DNA from: Cacajao melanocephalus
Taxonomy: Eukaryota; Chordata; Mammalia; Primates; Pitheciidae
DNA length: 64,000 nucleotides
Assembly (NCBI GenBank): GCA_963573385.1
Contig: CAUYLG010062962.1
Span: forward strand, 1-64,000
Direction: 5' to 3'
Part shown: positions 1 through 18,800 of the stretch, piece after piece
Numbering within the stretch: the first letter of the stretch is position 1
Layout: each line of letters begins with the position of its first letter
Program-made: the position numbers and the translations under genes
Notes under the pieces: generated by a model
Database searches by the model: none
What the model saw: the letters and a program-made list of their open reading frames with translations, nothing else
Told to the model about the DNA's origin: nothing

Positions 1-2315
<2,315 letters not shown>

Positions 2316-2345
2316 GAAAGAACTGCTTTTTATTAATAACCGTAA

Positions 2346-2644
<299 letters not shown>

Positions 2645-2737
2645 TTAAACCATTTTTTAAGAGTAGGGCTTGGAAGTGTGCATCTTTTGGTCTGTATTGT
2701 TTCTAATTCTGTTTACATTTTCATACTGATACAATGA

Positions 2738-4722
<1,985 letters not shown>

Positions 4723-4727
4723 CATAA

Positions 4728-5021
<294 letters not shown>

Positions 5022-5250
5022 CATAAATCTTTTTTTATTGTAGCATAATATCCATAACATACAATTTACCATTTTAGCCCTTTTTAGGTAGACAATTCAG
5101 TTGGAACAACTGTCACCACTCTTCTTTTCCAGAATTTTTTAGTTATCCCCAACAGAAACTATACCCACGAAACAAATCTCCGTTTCTTCTTCCCTTCAGC
5201 CTCCGGTAACCTCTGTTCGACTTTCTGTCTCTCTGAATGTGTATTCTAGG
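5022..5250 (-). mobile_element. L1 LINE fragment, 3' region (antisense)
   Basis: Phrases such as 'ccataacatacaatttaccatttt', 'acaattcagt' and 'accactcttcttttccagaa...cccaacagaaac' match the antisense 3' UTR of old L1M elements. It ends within 80 bp of the KDM5A exon at 5327. Confidence 0.65.
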
Positions 5251-5260
5251 TGTCTCATAA

Positions 5261-8048
<2,788 letters not shown>

Positions 8049-8222
8049 GCCAGGTGCAGTGGCACATGCCTGTAGTCCCAGCTACTCAAAAAGTTGAAAC
8101 AGGAGGATTGCTTGAGTCCAGGAGTTCAAGGCTGTAGTTAATGTGCTATGATTGTGCCTGTGTTTGCACCACTGCACTCCAGCCTGGGCTATGCAGGGAG
8201 ACCCTGTCTCAAAAAGAAAAAG
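8049..8222 (+). mobile_element. Alu monomer / FLAM-like SINE (sense)
   Basis: It begins gccaggtgcagtggcacatg and ends cctgtctcaaaaag. The body goes directly from 'cctgtagtcccagctactc' to 'gaggattgcttgagtccagg', like the 7SL left domain. It is therefore an old monomeric Alu relative rather than a dimer. Confidence 0.8.
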
Positions 8223-8422
8223 ATTGGCAAGATGATGTTAAAAAGAAAAAGAGAAAAAAAGTGATGCTTTCAAGAGCAGTTTGTTCTTTAAAATACCGTG
8301 CAGCAAAAAATAACTTCTAGGGTTCACTTGTTTTTAGGTGAATTCTCTCACCAGTAATTACTATTATTTCTCTAACCAATAATTACTGTTGCTTTTCCCC
8401 AAAAATGTGCAGATTGAGAAAT

Positions 8423-8583
8423 ACTTTTTTTTGAGACAGGATCTTACACTGTTGCCCAGGCTGGAGTACAGTGGTGTGATCATAGCTCGCTGCATCCTTG
8501 ATCTCCTGTGCTCCAGCAGTCCTCCTCCCTTAGCCTCCTGAACAGCTGGAACCATAGGCACACGCCACCATGCCCAGCTAATT
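8423..8583 (-). mobile_element. Alu monomer (antisense)
   Basis: Poly-T plus GAGACAGGATC at the left and ...catgcccagctaat at the right give one Alu monomer. The flanks carry ttgagaaat at 8414-8422 and 8583-8591, a target-site duplication. With the monomer at 8049 it forms an inverted pair about 200 bp apart. Confidence 0.82.
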
Positions 8584-9190
8584 TGAGAAATGTCTTTTAA
8601 AAATTAAAAGAAAGATTAAAGGTGGCTAGTTAAATGTGTCTAGCCTCAATTTCAAGATGTTTTAGAAAAAGAAAGACAATGCCAGAATAATGTAAAAGAT
8701 TTTGAAAAAATTCTTCCTCTGATTATTAATGTCAAGCTGAAATTAATAGTAATGAACTATTTTTTAAAAATTAATTTTAAAGTTCAGAATCTTTTTCTCT
8801 TTGAACTCTTTATTCAATCTTACTGGTACCAAAGATAAAACAAGTTAACTGGAGAAAGACCGGATTCTTTCAGGGTTAAGTAACATTTTTCTTCTGTATT
8901 AGAATAAATAATAATTTTACTTATGAAAATAGTCTTCTTTTTCCTTCACTTTTTTACCCTCTTATTGTTGGCCTTTTTCTTACCCAGTCTTACTTCTGTA
9001 AGAAGTTTGGTGTGGTAAATTAAGAGACTGAATTAATGAACTCTCACTTTTACTATTTATTAGCCACTCAGATTTTAAAAGATTTTCGTGGGGATGTTGC
9101 CTCAGTCAAGGTATTTGCATTTTCAGTGGTTGTACTAGTTCATATCTCCTTTTAGCATAGATAATCAAAGGTTAAGTTACCTAAATGTGT

Positions 9191-9191
<1 letters not shown>

Positions 9192-9231
<40 letters not shown>
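9192..9231. repeat. (CA)n microsatellite, about 20 units
   Basis: This is an uninterrupted alternating AC run of about 40 bp in the last KDM5A intron, likely length-polymorphic. Confidence 0.98.
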
Positions 9232-9234
<3 letters not shown>

Positions 9235-10784
9235 ATTTTGAGCTAGAGTAACCAACTGTCCCAGTTTCCCTGACACTTTCCCAGTTTTAGCACTGAAATC
9301 CCCACATACTGAGAATTCTTTCGTTCCTTTGCAAATTGGGAAGGTTGGTCACTAAATATTGAGAGCACCAAGAAAATGTACACAAGGATTCTGAACTTAT
9401 GTTGTAGTTCACTAAGTGAATTGTTTTCCTTTTTCAAATCTGGTTTTTGCAAGGAAACTTGTTGCAAAAGATATTAAATGCCAAAATAACAAAAACTCAG
9501 TTACTAAGCTAAGAACATCACTAAATTACCAGATTTTCTGTTTTCCCAGTGCAGTACTATTCTCTAAGAAATGAACAAAATATACTCTACCAAGTATTTT
9601 TTTCTTAAGTGTAAATATGAAGCCATACAGCAAAATATGAATATTAAATTATTATTTTCTCTTTTTAATGTATTCCTCTTTAAAACAGACATTTACCCCA
9701 GATCTGAACTTAGTAACCTATTTGTACTATAATGTAAAATCTCTTACCATTTAATATTTGAACAGCTCATAGCTGTAAAGTTTAAGAATTATTTTTTTGG
9801 ATTCACTGAACACATCTCCTAGAAATAATGAAAGGCGAAATGACAATTTATACAGTTATCCAAATTCTATGTTCTTGAGTTTTCAGGATACTACATAGTA
9901 TGTTGCCCGTGTGTCAAAACCATCTTTGGAGTCAGTTGACATCCCAGACTTTAGTTTGCTTTATGATTTTGTGGCCTTTTGACACAAAAGTAGAACTCAA
10001 ATTTGTTAGTAGATGAACATGATAAAAAGATATTGATAAGAGAAGGACTATTTTTTGCTCGTCATATTATCAGGCTAAATTGTTACATAATCTGTAGTCT
10101 GGGTTAGAATTTGTGTACCAGTAACTCAAAGAACGTTGCATACTCTTTTGAAATGGTAGAAGAGCTAGGCTTAGGGAGGGACCTCTAGTCAAAAATCACA
10201 AAAGGGAAAGTATTGTCTTATTTGCGGGAGAATTTTGGGAAATTGTAAGTCAGTGAGTATAGTGCAAAAATTGGATTTAAAGAGACATAGGACACTTTTC
10301 TTTGTAGCAAATACTGATACACTGATAACTTTCTTATCCAATGGGTTAGCATGAATGGGGACTAGACTGGATTAAGAGGGTTGGAGGTAAGGGTAAAGGT
10401 ATCTGTTGGTTCAAGGGTACCATTATAAGCAACATAGTATCTCAAACCTGGGCATCACAGAGAACCACAATTTATCCTTCCAGTTCCCTTTACCAGTCCC
10501 AGACAGCCAAAACACTCATTCTGAGTACACCTGCTCTACAGCTAGCATTTTATAAGTCTTCATCTGCTTGCAGTACTTTAATTTTTAAATTTTGCGCAGA
10601 TGCCACCATTATTTCCCTTTCTTGTAGTCTCTGATTAGTTTGCTACCATAGGAACATTTTGATGTTTTTTTTTTTTTCAATTGCACAGACTTCAGAAGCT
10701 AAAGAAACAATTACAGAACAAAAACAGAAATCAGTTTAGGAAGGTATTAAGTTGCTCTGAATTTACCAGCAATGATAAAATTTG

Positions 10785-10945
10785 AAATATATGAGAATCA
10801 CTTGGGAGCTGATTAAAAATGTAAGCTTCTGGCTTGTACTCCCCAGATATTCTGAGTTCATAGGATGATGGGTCCCAGCTACATTTTTAACAAACATAAT
10901 AGATGATTCTGATGCCAGTGGTCTACACACTTTGAAAGGCAGTGC
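10785..10945. mobile_element. MER5A-like hAT DNA transposon relic
   Basis: The pattern 'gagaatcacttgggagctgatt...', 'agctacatttttaacaaacat' and 'gatgattctgatgccagtggtct' matches the MER5A non-autonomous hAT-Charlie consensus as I remember it. The copy is diverged. Confidence 0.6.
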
Positions 10946-11074
10946 TGCAGAGAGTTACAACAAGGCGTAAAATGTTTTGTATAGTGTAGGATAATGAGTA
11001 GAGCCATGAGACCGTGACTGGAAAGTGCCTCCAGTATCCTAGGTAGTGAACTAGTTGTTTTGCCATACATTATT

Positions 11075-11220
11075 TCATTGGATCCTCTCGGTAATCTTGT
11101 CATTAATGTCGTCTCCGTGTTTCAGGTAAGGAAAGTGAACCACTCAGTGAGGTTAAATGACTTGCCTGAAATTGCACATACCAGAACTCAGAACTTCTGA
11201 GTTGAGTCATCTTTATGTTA
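11075..11220. mobile_element. MIR-like SINE fragment
   Basis: 'tttcaggtaaggaaagtgaac..actcagtgaggttaaatgacttgcctg' has the MIR 3' layout (gaggaaactgag..gaggttaagtgacttgcc). It is diverged. Confidence 0.55.
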
Positions 11221-12443
11221 AACAATATTGTCTCTTGAGAGCTAGAACTTTAGAATAGGAACAATCAAAGTAAAATATTGACAAATTATTTTTCCCACCC
11301 CTTAGAAGCCTAAAACTACGGACACGACTACTGTCGTTTTGACAATTTTTTAACAGGACATGGAAACTAATTTTGAAAACCACTCACTTTCTAGGAATGA
11401 ACTCATTGACCTAGCCAAAACCTCCTTCTTCTGTTCTTTCTCATAAGTTGTATTGAGGTACTACTTTGATCCTTTCTACTCCTTGCTTTGATACCTCGTA
11501 AAGCTCATGGTTTTAAGTGGCTTCTTATGCCGATGAAAAGATCAACCTTTGTATTGAGGTGAGGGAGAGTAGCTCTTTTTATCTTAAATGTACTCATCTG
11601 CCGTGACATTAGCTGTAAAAACTACCACAACCAGCCTTCAAATATAAAAGGCAAAAGTCACTTTATTGTTAACTCTTAAGTCCAAGGCTTAAAGTCACCA
11701 AACTACAGTCCCTCCCTAGCCTCCTATAACCATACTGTCATCAGAAGGGTCAGAGTTTGCTTGGCACCTGCCACTGACCTATCAGTTTTCCAGATTTTAA
11801 TTTTAAACCCCAGAGTGATCTATTGACCTGTGTCTTTGACTGTTATAATTGGTTAATTTGTAAGATTTGATATCTGATATTTGCTAACTTTTTATAGGGA
11901 GTTGTATTTGTAACGGAAGAAGAGAAGAATAAAAAATATTAGTTTTAAAAGTGGCCTATGTGACTGCTTTTCTAAAAAGGTATTTAATGCTCTTAGTACT
12001 TTGGCTTATCTCTTTGAAATAAAGCTAATACACAGGATTGCCTTCACATTGTTGTACTCTTCCTTTCTTGATTGATAATTGCATTGTCTTAGAGCCTAGA
12101 AATTGTTAATATTAGCTAAAACTACTTGGCTGCTCTATTAGAAGTACCCTTTTTGTCAAATTTATCTCAAACATGTTTCTGCCTCACAAGGAACCCCAGG
12201 TATTCATGAGGTAATGGAGTACCTAAGAGGCCTAATTTTGTGGACACACTATGGTAAAATATAATTTTGGGGTATTAACTTCTCAGCTTCTTTCTTTAAA
12301 AATAACCCCATAAGAAGTCATTGCCTATCTCTAGACATTCCAGTTGTTCGCTATCATTTAAGCCAAGAAAGCTCTTTGGTTTGCTTTTATTCTAGGCTTA
12401 ATGTTTATGTAACCTAAACATTCCCCAATCTTGTTTCCTACAG

Positions 12444-12650
12444 GTAGACTGGGTACAATGTGATGGTGGCTGTGATGAGTGGTTTCATCAAGTTTGTGTG
12501 GGTGTATCTCCAGAAATGGCTGAAAATGAAGATTACATCTGTATAAACTGTGCAAAGAAGCAGGGGCCAGATAGCCCAGGTCAAGCAACACCTCCTTCCT
12601 TCATAATGAGCTACAAACTACCAATGGAGGATCTTAAAGAGACCAGTTAG
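12444..12650 (+). CDS. KDM5A: KDM5A last coding exon, PHD3 finger and stop
   Basis: This final coding segment encodes 68 residues plus a TAG stop at 12648-12650. It completes the PHD3 zinc finger: [18 protein letters not shown] supplies two Cys, a His and a Cys, and YICINCAKK supplies the last Cys pair. The two Trp (W1625 and W1635 in human numbering) form the aromatic cage that reads H3K4me3. KDM5A PHD3 is the finger found in NUP98-KDM5A leukaemia fusions. The acceptor is ttgtttcctacag. The tail reads [13 protein letters not shown], where I remember human QGPVSPGPAPPPS; the zinc ligands and cage residues are unchanged. The 6.7-kb intron before it is the longest KDM5A intron in the window. 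Confidence 0.96.
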   Translation, partial: VDWVQCDGGCDEWFHQVCVGVSPEMAENEDYICINCAKKQGPDSPGQATPPSFIMSYKLPMEDLKETS

Positions 12651-15600
12651 CAGATGCTTGGTTAGTTTGGGACATGGGGGGAAATGGACCACATTGAGAC
12701 CTTAGTCATCAAGTAGAGTGGTTTATATCCACTTGAAATGTTGCTTCCAAAGATGAACGGCCTTCAGAGAAAGTCCTCTTAGTGCTGGCTTCCTCTTTGC
12801 ATGGACTCTGGGTTACATTCTCTATCAACATATCTATGCAGAGTGTGTCTTCTTTGGTACAGCAGCCAATATTCCAACTCATGTCTCCTTTGAGTGTGGT
12901 TTACTGCATTAAGGCCAGATGCTTGATTGAGCTCTAGGGTGGTTGGTTGGTATTAATACATTGCTGTGCTAACAGGGCATGTAGGATGTGGCTTATGTCC
13001 AGTTGATTTTACTTAGAGGCTTACAACTTAGGAGCAGCAGCACCTGAAGGTGCTAATTGCCTGGATCTCCTTCATTTGGATAGTTGGAGAGGGTTTTCCA
13101 TTGTTACCTGATACTTAATACCCTAAAGATACAACTAGGAGTAACAGGGCCAAAGTTATTTCTGTTAGACATCAAGGAATGATGTCAGTCTATTGACCTC
13201 AGATATTTGTGCTTGTTTGTGCTGGAAGAACACCACAAATAGGAGAACCTCTCACCATCTGGGGCAGGTCACCTTATTTTTCTAAGGATAAGGGTGTCGT
13301 CTAGTTCAGAAATCTGATTAGATTGGATTCTGGGGAGAAGAACCTACTACAAGGCAAGGAGCCTTTTTTTGGCTTTGAAAAATCTTGCTGTCTTGGGTCT
13401 ACATTTTAGGAAAGAGCAGGGTAAATGGATCCAGGCTTCTGCCAAAAAAGAGACGACGACGACGATGACCAGTCATACTATCTTACTGAGCTACAGTGAT
13501 GCATGCTTTTTGGGGAAAACTTCATTCACAAGTATTCCGGACACCAGGCTTCAGGCATGGCCATGAGCAAGACCAGCAAATAACAGCTTTTTTGCCTTGC
13601 AGCCCTGACCCCAATGTCTGCTGTTTCCAGCACTGGCAATTTCTAACTATGGCCCACAGCAGATGCTGTTGAATAACACCATGGCTTCATCAGAGGATGG
13701 GGGTTGTAGTACCTCTGGGTGATGAAGTTCTTTTAGTAAATCCATTTTTAAAAAGAAAAAAAAGGACTTGTTTTTACTTTTTTCTAAATGTCTCTGACTA
13801 CTGACTGTTCTATAAATAGATTATTTTTCCTTTTTTAATATACATATATGAATATATAAATATATATATTTACTGTTACCAGCAGCATATGACAGAGTTT
13901 CAACATCAAAAATCCATTTGAGGGCTTGCTTTTTCTGTTTTGCTTTAAAAAAAAAAAAATCCCATTCCTTCCTTGTAGTACAAGGAATTAACACTCCCTC
14001 CTCCATCCCAGCCTGACCAGATCTTCCATTTTGCTTCTGTTCAAATAGATAATTGTATTTCCTTTGTGTGTTGGGACTTGTCCCTGTCTGCTGGGAAACT
14101 TGGTCTCACTCTAGTCTGTGCTGGCTGTTTTTCTTTTGTGTGTGAATGTTTGAAACTATGGTGCTGTGTCCTCTTCCCTCCTGTTATGTTCTCTGCTCTT
14201 CTTAAGGTATTAGGTAAGCTGTATGTAAACTCTCATTAGAAGGGGACTAATTTTTTTAAAGGACAAAAAAAAAAAAAAGACTAAAAATAAGTGTTTTGTC
14301 TTCATTGTCTGGTGTCTTTATTTTGGTTTAAAAATCTGTGGTTTGACTTAAATTCATCTGTTTTCCTTTTAAGGGGGGATTGGGGTGGACCTAGCAACAG
14401 CTTATAGTCTTCTCTTCCCTTTTTGCCCCAGTCTCTTTTAAAGAACTGTCTTCTAGTAACTAGAAGTGAAATGTACTGTCCAGTTACAGTTTGAGTGGGT
14501 ATGAGATTTAACTCAAAAGGCATCTTACGGAAAAAATAGGCAGATGTTTTCTTATAAAATCCAATTCCTATAAATATGTTTTCTCTGTGGTTCATACTAC
14601 CTACTTTTTAGTCATTCTTTTCTTAATATTGTATAATGTTTGAATTGTTCAGAGGTTTGTTAGTATTACTGTGCATGCGTCTTGAGGTCTCATCTCAAGT
14701 GTATGTATGATCCAAGATTTCAGTGAATATTGCAAGGTAACTAATTCACCAATTTCATAAGTTTTTCTTTTGTCAAACTAAAGATTTGTCAGTTAAGAAT
14801 TTCATCTGGTTGATGTTATACAAGAAAGCACAATATTTTTTGCCTTTTGGTCTTTGTAAAAGTCTTCAGATACTTGTGGGTTAAAAATTGAATGTAATTT
14901 TAAGTGACGGATGCCTGGAATACAATTTAAAATTTTTATTTTTCCTTCCAAGTCTTCCATTAAATATTCCACCATTGGTGGAGAGTCATGAGGGTGCTGA
15001 GAAAGTATGAATAACTTCCTGTTACTTTCTGACGTTTCGAAACTTAAGTATATCTTTTCATTGATACTGTGGGATTTTCTATATTTACTTGAAAGTCATG
15101 GAGGATTTGGTCTGACTTGACAGGTTTAGACCAAGGCCGAGAAGAACAGAAGGGAGAAATTAATGGCAAAACAAAAAATACACAAATCTGTAGTTTTGGA
15201 ATTAACGAAACGAGATTCATCTATTTAAAGAAATGTTGGTGTTCTAATATATACCGTTATTTTCACTTAGAGGAAATTACTTATTTACAACTTACTCCCT
15301 TCTTCCGTATTGTAATATTTTGTATTAAGACATGATTTAAAATGTCTTTCTACCCTTCTTATCTCCTCTAAAGTGCAACTCAAGTTGCAATTCTTCACCG
15401 TTAGTATTTTAACTTCCATGTTTAATTATTTCAAAGGTGTTTCTCACTGCCTTCATTATAAATTATCTTGGCAAAGGTTACAGAAAGAAAAGTGGAAAAA
15501 TGGTAGGCCTTCAATATTCTTAAAGGCTAAGTCATTAGAACTATGCAGACCCCCGAGTTTAGAAGTACAAGTATAGCACTAGTAGTTAGCTTTCTAGCTG

Positions 15601-15836
15601 GGGGAGAAGACAGGACATTTTCCTCCCACAGATGTTTATTTTGCTTCCTGATAGGTACTGCAACAAAGCTATGTTGACGTGTAGATACGGGACTTCCTCA
15701 TTAAGCTGCTGCACATGAGCTTTGCCTGCATGATTCAAATTTGTGCCTCAGTAAAATTATAAATTACTGCATGTCATACTTTGAATAATTGAAAAGGCAA
15801 ACATTAAACCTTTGATTGCCCACAAGGTACTTTAAT

Positions 15837-15842
15837 AATAAA
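15837..15842 (+). promoter_or_regulatory. KDM5A: Candidate poly(A) signal AATAAA
   Basis: A perfect hexamer in the 3' UTR immediately upstream of an A run and an inserted Alu monomer. No GU-rich element is seen close by, so its use is doubtful. Confidence 0.2.
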
Positions 15843-15852
15843 AAAAACATGG

Positions 15853-15958
15853 CAGCCAGGCACAGTGGAGTGCACCTGGAGGCTTAAGTAGTCAGGAGGC
15901 TGAAGTGGGAAGATCGCTGGAACCTGGGAGTTTGAGTCCATCCTGGGCAACAGCAAGT

Positions 15959-16001
<43 letters not shown>

Positions 16002-16009
16002 AAAAAAAC
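15853..16009 (+). mobile_element. Alu monomer with (TC)n tract (sense)
   Basis: It begins 'gcagccaggcacagtgg' and ends in 'catcctgggcaacagc..', with no second arm. A (TC)n microsatellite at about 15959-16000 and a short A run follow. It is embedded in the KDM5A 3' UTR. Confidence 0.75.
15959..16000. repeat. (TC)n microsatellite in KDM5A 3' UTR
   Basis: About 21 TC units lie directly after the Alu monomer body. If the distal UTR is transcribed, this forms a pyrimidine tract that could bind PTB-class proteins (inference). Confidence 0.95.
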
Positions 16010-16375
16010 AGAGGCTCACAGACCTGTGAGATTAGCATGATTTTACCTGTGCTTTACCTCTGTTCTTCTCTACTGTTGTCTTTAACAGGTGTCCAAAAAA
16101 ATCTCTGTTCTTTTGTGTTTCTTCATTTTTGGATTCTGGATGCAATTCAGTACATGTAAAGAAACTCCTTGCTTGTCAGTATTTTAATTCTGTAGTACGT
16201 TTGTGTGAATATCAGCCAGTGCTTACAGTAGGAGGATGAAAAGAAAAACAGAAAACCTCTGAAAGGATGGCAGTAGCCACTTTTTAAGGGAGAAAGTGAC
16301 AATTTGGAGTGGGATTTGAAAAGTGTAAATGGTGGAAAAATTGAGCTGTTAGAAGTCCCACATATAACCAGGTTC

Positions 16376-16381
16376 AATAAA
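16376..16381 (+). promoter_or_regulatory. KDM5A: Candidate KDM5A poly(A) signal AATAAA
   Basis: The hexamer in 'ggttcaataaagtttcac' is followed 20-30 bp later by a GU-rich element (catatgtgtgtag, about 16402-16414). This is the best-formed cleavage context in the region and would give a 3' UTR of about 3.7 kb. Confidence 0.5.
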
Positions 16382-17707
16382 GTTTCACATGTGAATTAGC
16401 TTCATATGTGTGTAGAAGGTTGCTTTTACAGTAAGTAGGTCCTTAAATACTCCATTTGAAATTCCTCCTTTTTTTTTTCTTTTCAATTAAAGCATATCAT
16501 TACTTTTTTGGATATGAATGTGCCAGGTGGTATCTCATACTGTAGTATGAGAGAGAAAGAATGGATGTTAATGTATTTTTTGAATTTTCGTCTTCTCTTG
16601 GCCTGGATCATATCCAGTCACCACTATGCAACAAATGATGTGCACTGAGCAAGGATATGATGAGTTATTAAAGCTGTATCTTGTTTGTTCTTTCTTTTGC
16701 AGTACTCCAAGTGGTCTAAACAGCCATGTCTTGTAAACCTCAAGATTCCCTATCGATTATTCCCTTACATATTTATTTACAATTTATCAGGGTAATTGGT
16801 GGTGCCTTACAAAAAATATAACCTGCTTTCTTGATCTTTGAGCATGTTTTGTGTTTCTTTTGTTTTCTGAAAATATTAGATACGGTTAATTACATCTAAA
16901 AGATTTAAAACATTTTGTGTATGCTCAGGTTCCCCACCCCAACCCATACCCCCTGTCATTTACAACTTTAAATGGTAACCAAGTAAAAGTACATTTTGGT
17001 AATGAGTGTTGATAATCCTGAGGAAAACTAGTGAGTATATGGGAGCCACCTTTAACCTGTGCCAAAGCAGTTTCTAATTTCATTTGCTCTCTATAAAATA
17101 AAGAACTGAGCTGAAATAATTTGTTCAGTGGTGTGATTAGCCTATTATCATTGCTGAGAATAGGGTTTTTGGAGTGTGAAGTGATTCCTGGAGATTTCAC
17201 CTGGCTTCTGTTTCCAGCAGGAATCTTGTGGTGACCAGCACATTTCCTCACCTTTGGTTCTTGAGAAATGTATCTCTTTGCAGCAGACCATTAATAGGGA
17301 AAACAAGGAAATGCTTTCCTTTTCTGTTTGGCTTCTTAAAGGTCACAGACCCCAAGTTACTTCAGAGAAGCAAATGGCACTTTTTCCCCATTGCCAAGGA
17401 TCCCAGCTTATGCAGGTATGAAGGACAGATCATTTCTGAAAATGTTAAGACTCTGCTTGCAGTGAACTTGGTCTCAAAACAGTTTCATGAAATATGTAAC
17501 TGTGTATGTTAGGAGGAGGGTTGGTTGAAAGAGCAAGGGCAGTGGGGGAAATCTGATTATCTCTGGGGAAATAATTTTATTGTCAACAAAAAGAGATACT
17601 TGGAAGTTTCTTAAGGTGGCAAGTCCATTAAAAAAAAAAAAGTGTGTAGAACCCTCCCAGTTTAAATCAAGTATTTCTTGGGGGGTCTCGACATTGTGGT
17701 TGATAAC

Positions 17708-17713
17708 AATAAA
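17708..17713 (+). promoter_or_regulatory. KDM5A: Candidate poly(A) signal AATAAA
   Basis: This perfect hexamer lies in unique sequence, preceded by a GT-rich stretch (cattgtggttgataac). The downstream U-rich context is moderate. Confidence 0.3.
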
Positions 17714-18140
17714 TGGAAGATTCAGAATACTTTCATTTAAAGCTTAACCATTAGTTGGGAATATGATGAAACATTTTACACATTGTAAAAGTAGGGAACA
17801 GTACAAAAGAATGCAGTCAAATACTATATTATATGAATCAACTATAGTGATTGTGGAATTTGACTCTTCACCCCTTCTCACTTGTTTGTTCTTTAAAGTG
17901 TATTTCTACTCTACTTTGGTAGGAAGAAAGACTTGATTTGATATTTCTATCTAGTAAAGTTCCATGAAATTTCTTTATTAGGTGAAGCTTTTCCCTATCC
18001 TTATCTCTGGAGCTAGGTTGTGTATCTTGTCAGTGGGGGAAAGAAAGGCACCACAAGAAGTTTTAGACGTGGCTCAGTGGTCCCAGCTGGTGAACCTTGT
18101 ATTAAGGAACCCTTTTGAAGTTGTCAGGGACATAGGATGA

Positions 18141-18146
18141 AATAAA
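18141..18146 (+). promoter_or_regulatory. KDM5A: Candidate distal KDM5A poly(A) signal AATAAA
   Basis: 'gatgaaataaaaatgttccttggtttt' combines the hexamer with a U/GU-rich downstream stretch. Its position gives a UTR of about 5.5 kb, compatible with the known long KDM5A mRNA. Confidence 0.45.
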
Positions 18147-18160
18147 AATGTTCCTTGGTT

Positions 18161-18800
18161 TTAAAAAAGATTTTCGAAAGCCCAGATGAGAACCCTAGAA
18201 TTACATAATGTAAAGAACACTGGATTTAGGAATCAAATAATCTGGGTTTTAGCTCTCTGGCCCCTTACGTTGCTTAGCTATTATGGACCTTGGTTTCCTA
18301 CCATATGCAGGTTAGTCACGAAGAAACTTAAGTTATAGCCCCTCCCCTTGACGGGGTAAGAACATAGATGATTTCTAAGGATGTTTCTTCCTAAAAAGGT
18401 TATAGAATTTAAAGACAACACTAGAGGTTATATAGTCCGCATCCCCATTTAAGGAGAGAAACCTTGATTCGGCACCCCTGAGGAGGCAACATACAGTGTC
18501 TGTACTATCTGTTAGAAAAATCTAAGTATTGGTCACTACCATGTATTGGACCTTACCTGTAGCCTTCCCTCTGCTAGGGTCTGAATTTTGCAGCATTTGT
18601 CAAGCATTTTCACTTCGGCATGTCTGCATCTCTGTTCCATTCAGTGCCGAACTCCATGGCGGTTAAGGTGAGAGTGTCAGACACATTTGGACAAACCTAG
18701 CCTACCCGTTCCTGTTCTGAATTGGTACCTGGCCCAGTCATCTATGGGCTCCTTCCCTCTGCAAATAATGCTGCTCTGTTGAGAACAGTAGGCCACCTGG
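18161..18800. other. Intergenic sequence, no gene seen
   Basis: The sequence between the probable KDM5A end and the L2 block. A diverged short-repeat-like stretch near 18395-18480 is the only hint of structure. Confidence 0.4.

Larger units (their letters stand above)
8584..12443 (+). other. Remainder of last KDM5A intron
   Basis: This is AT-rich intron. Recognised within it are a (CA)n repeat at 9192-9231, a MER5A-like DNA transposon at about 10785-10945 and a MIR-like stretch at about 11075-11220. No exon, RNA gene or conserved ORF is apparent. Confidence 0.5.
12651..18160 (+). other. KDM5A: KDM5A 3' UTR (about 3.7-5.5 kb, several possible ends)
   Basis: The sequence downstream of the KDM5A stop is largely unique, AU-rich and poor in full-length repeats, as expected of a long vertebrate 3' UTR. 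It contains one Alu monomer with a (TC)n tract near 15.85-16.01 kb and short A tracts. Candidate poly(A) signals AATAAA lie at 15837, 16376, 17708 and 18141. The human KDM5A mRNA is known to be long, roughly 10-11 kb, which would fit a distal end near 18 kb. No convincing ORF is present. Confidence 0.6.
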
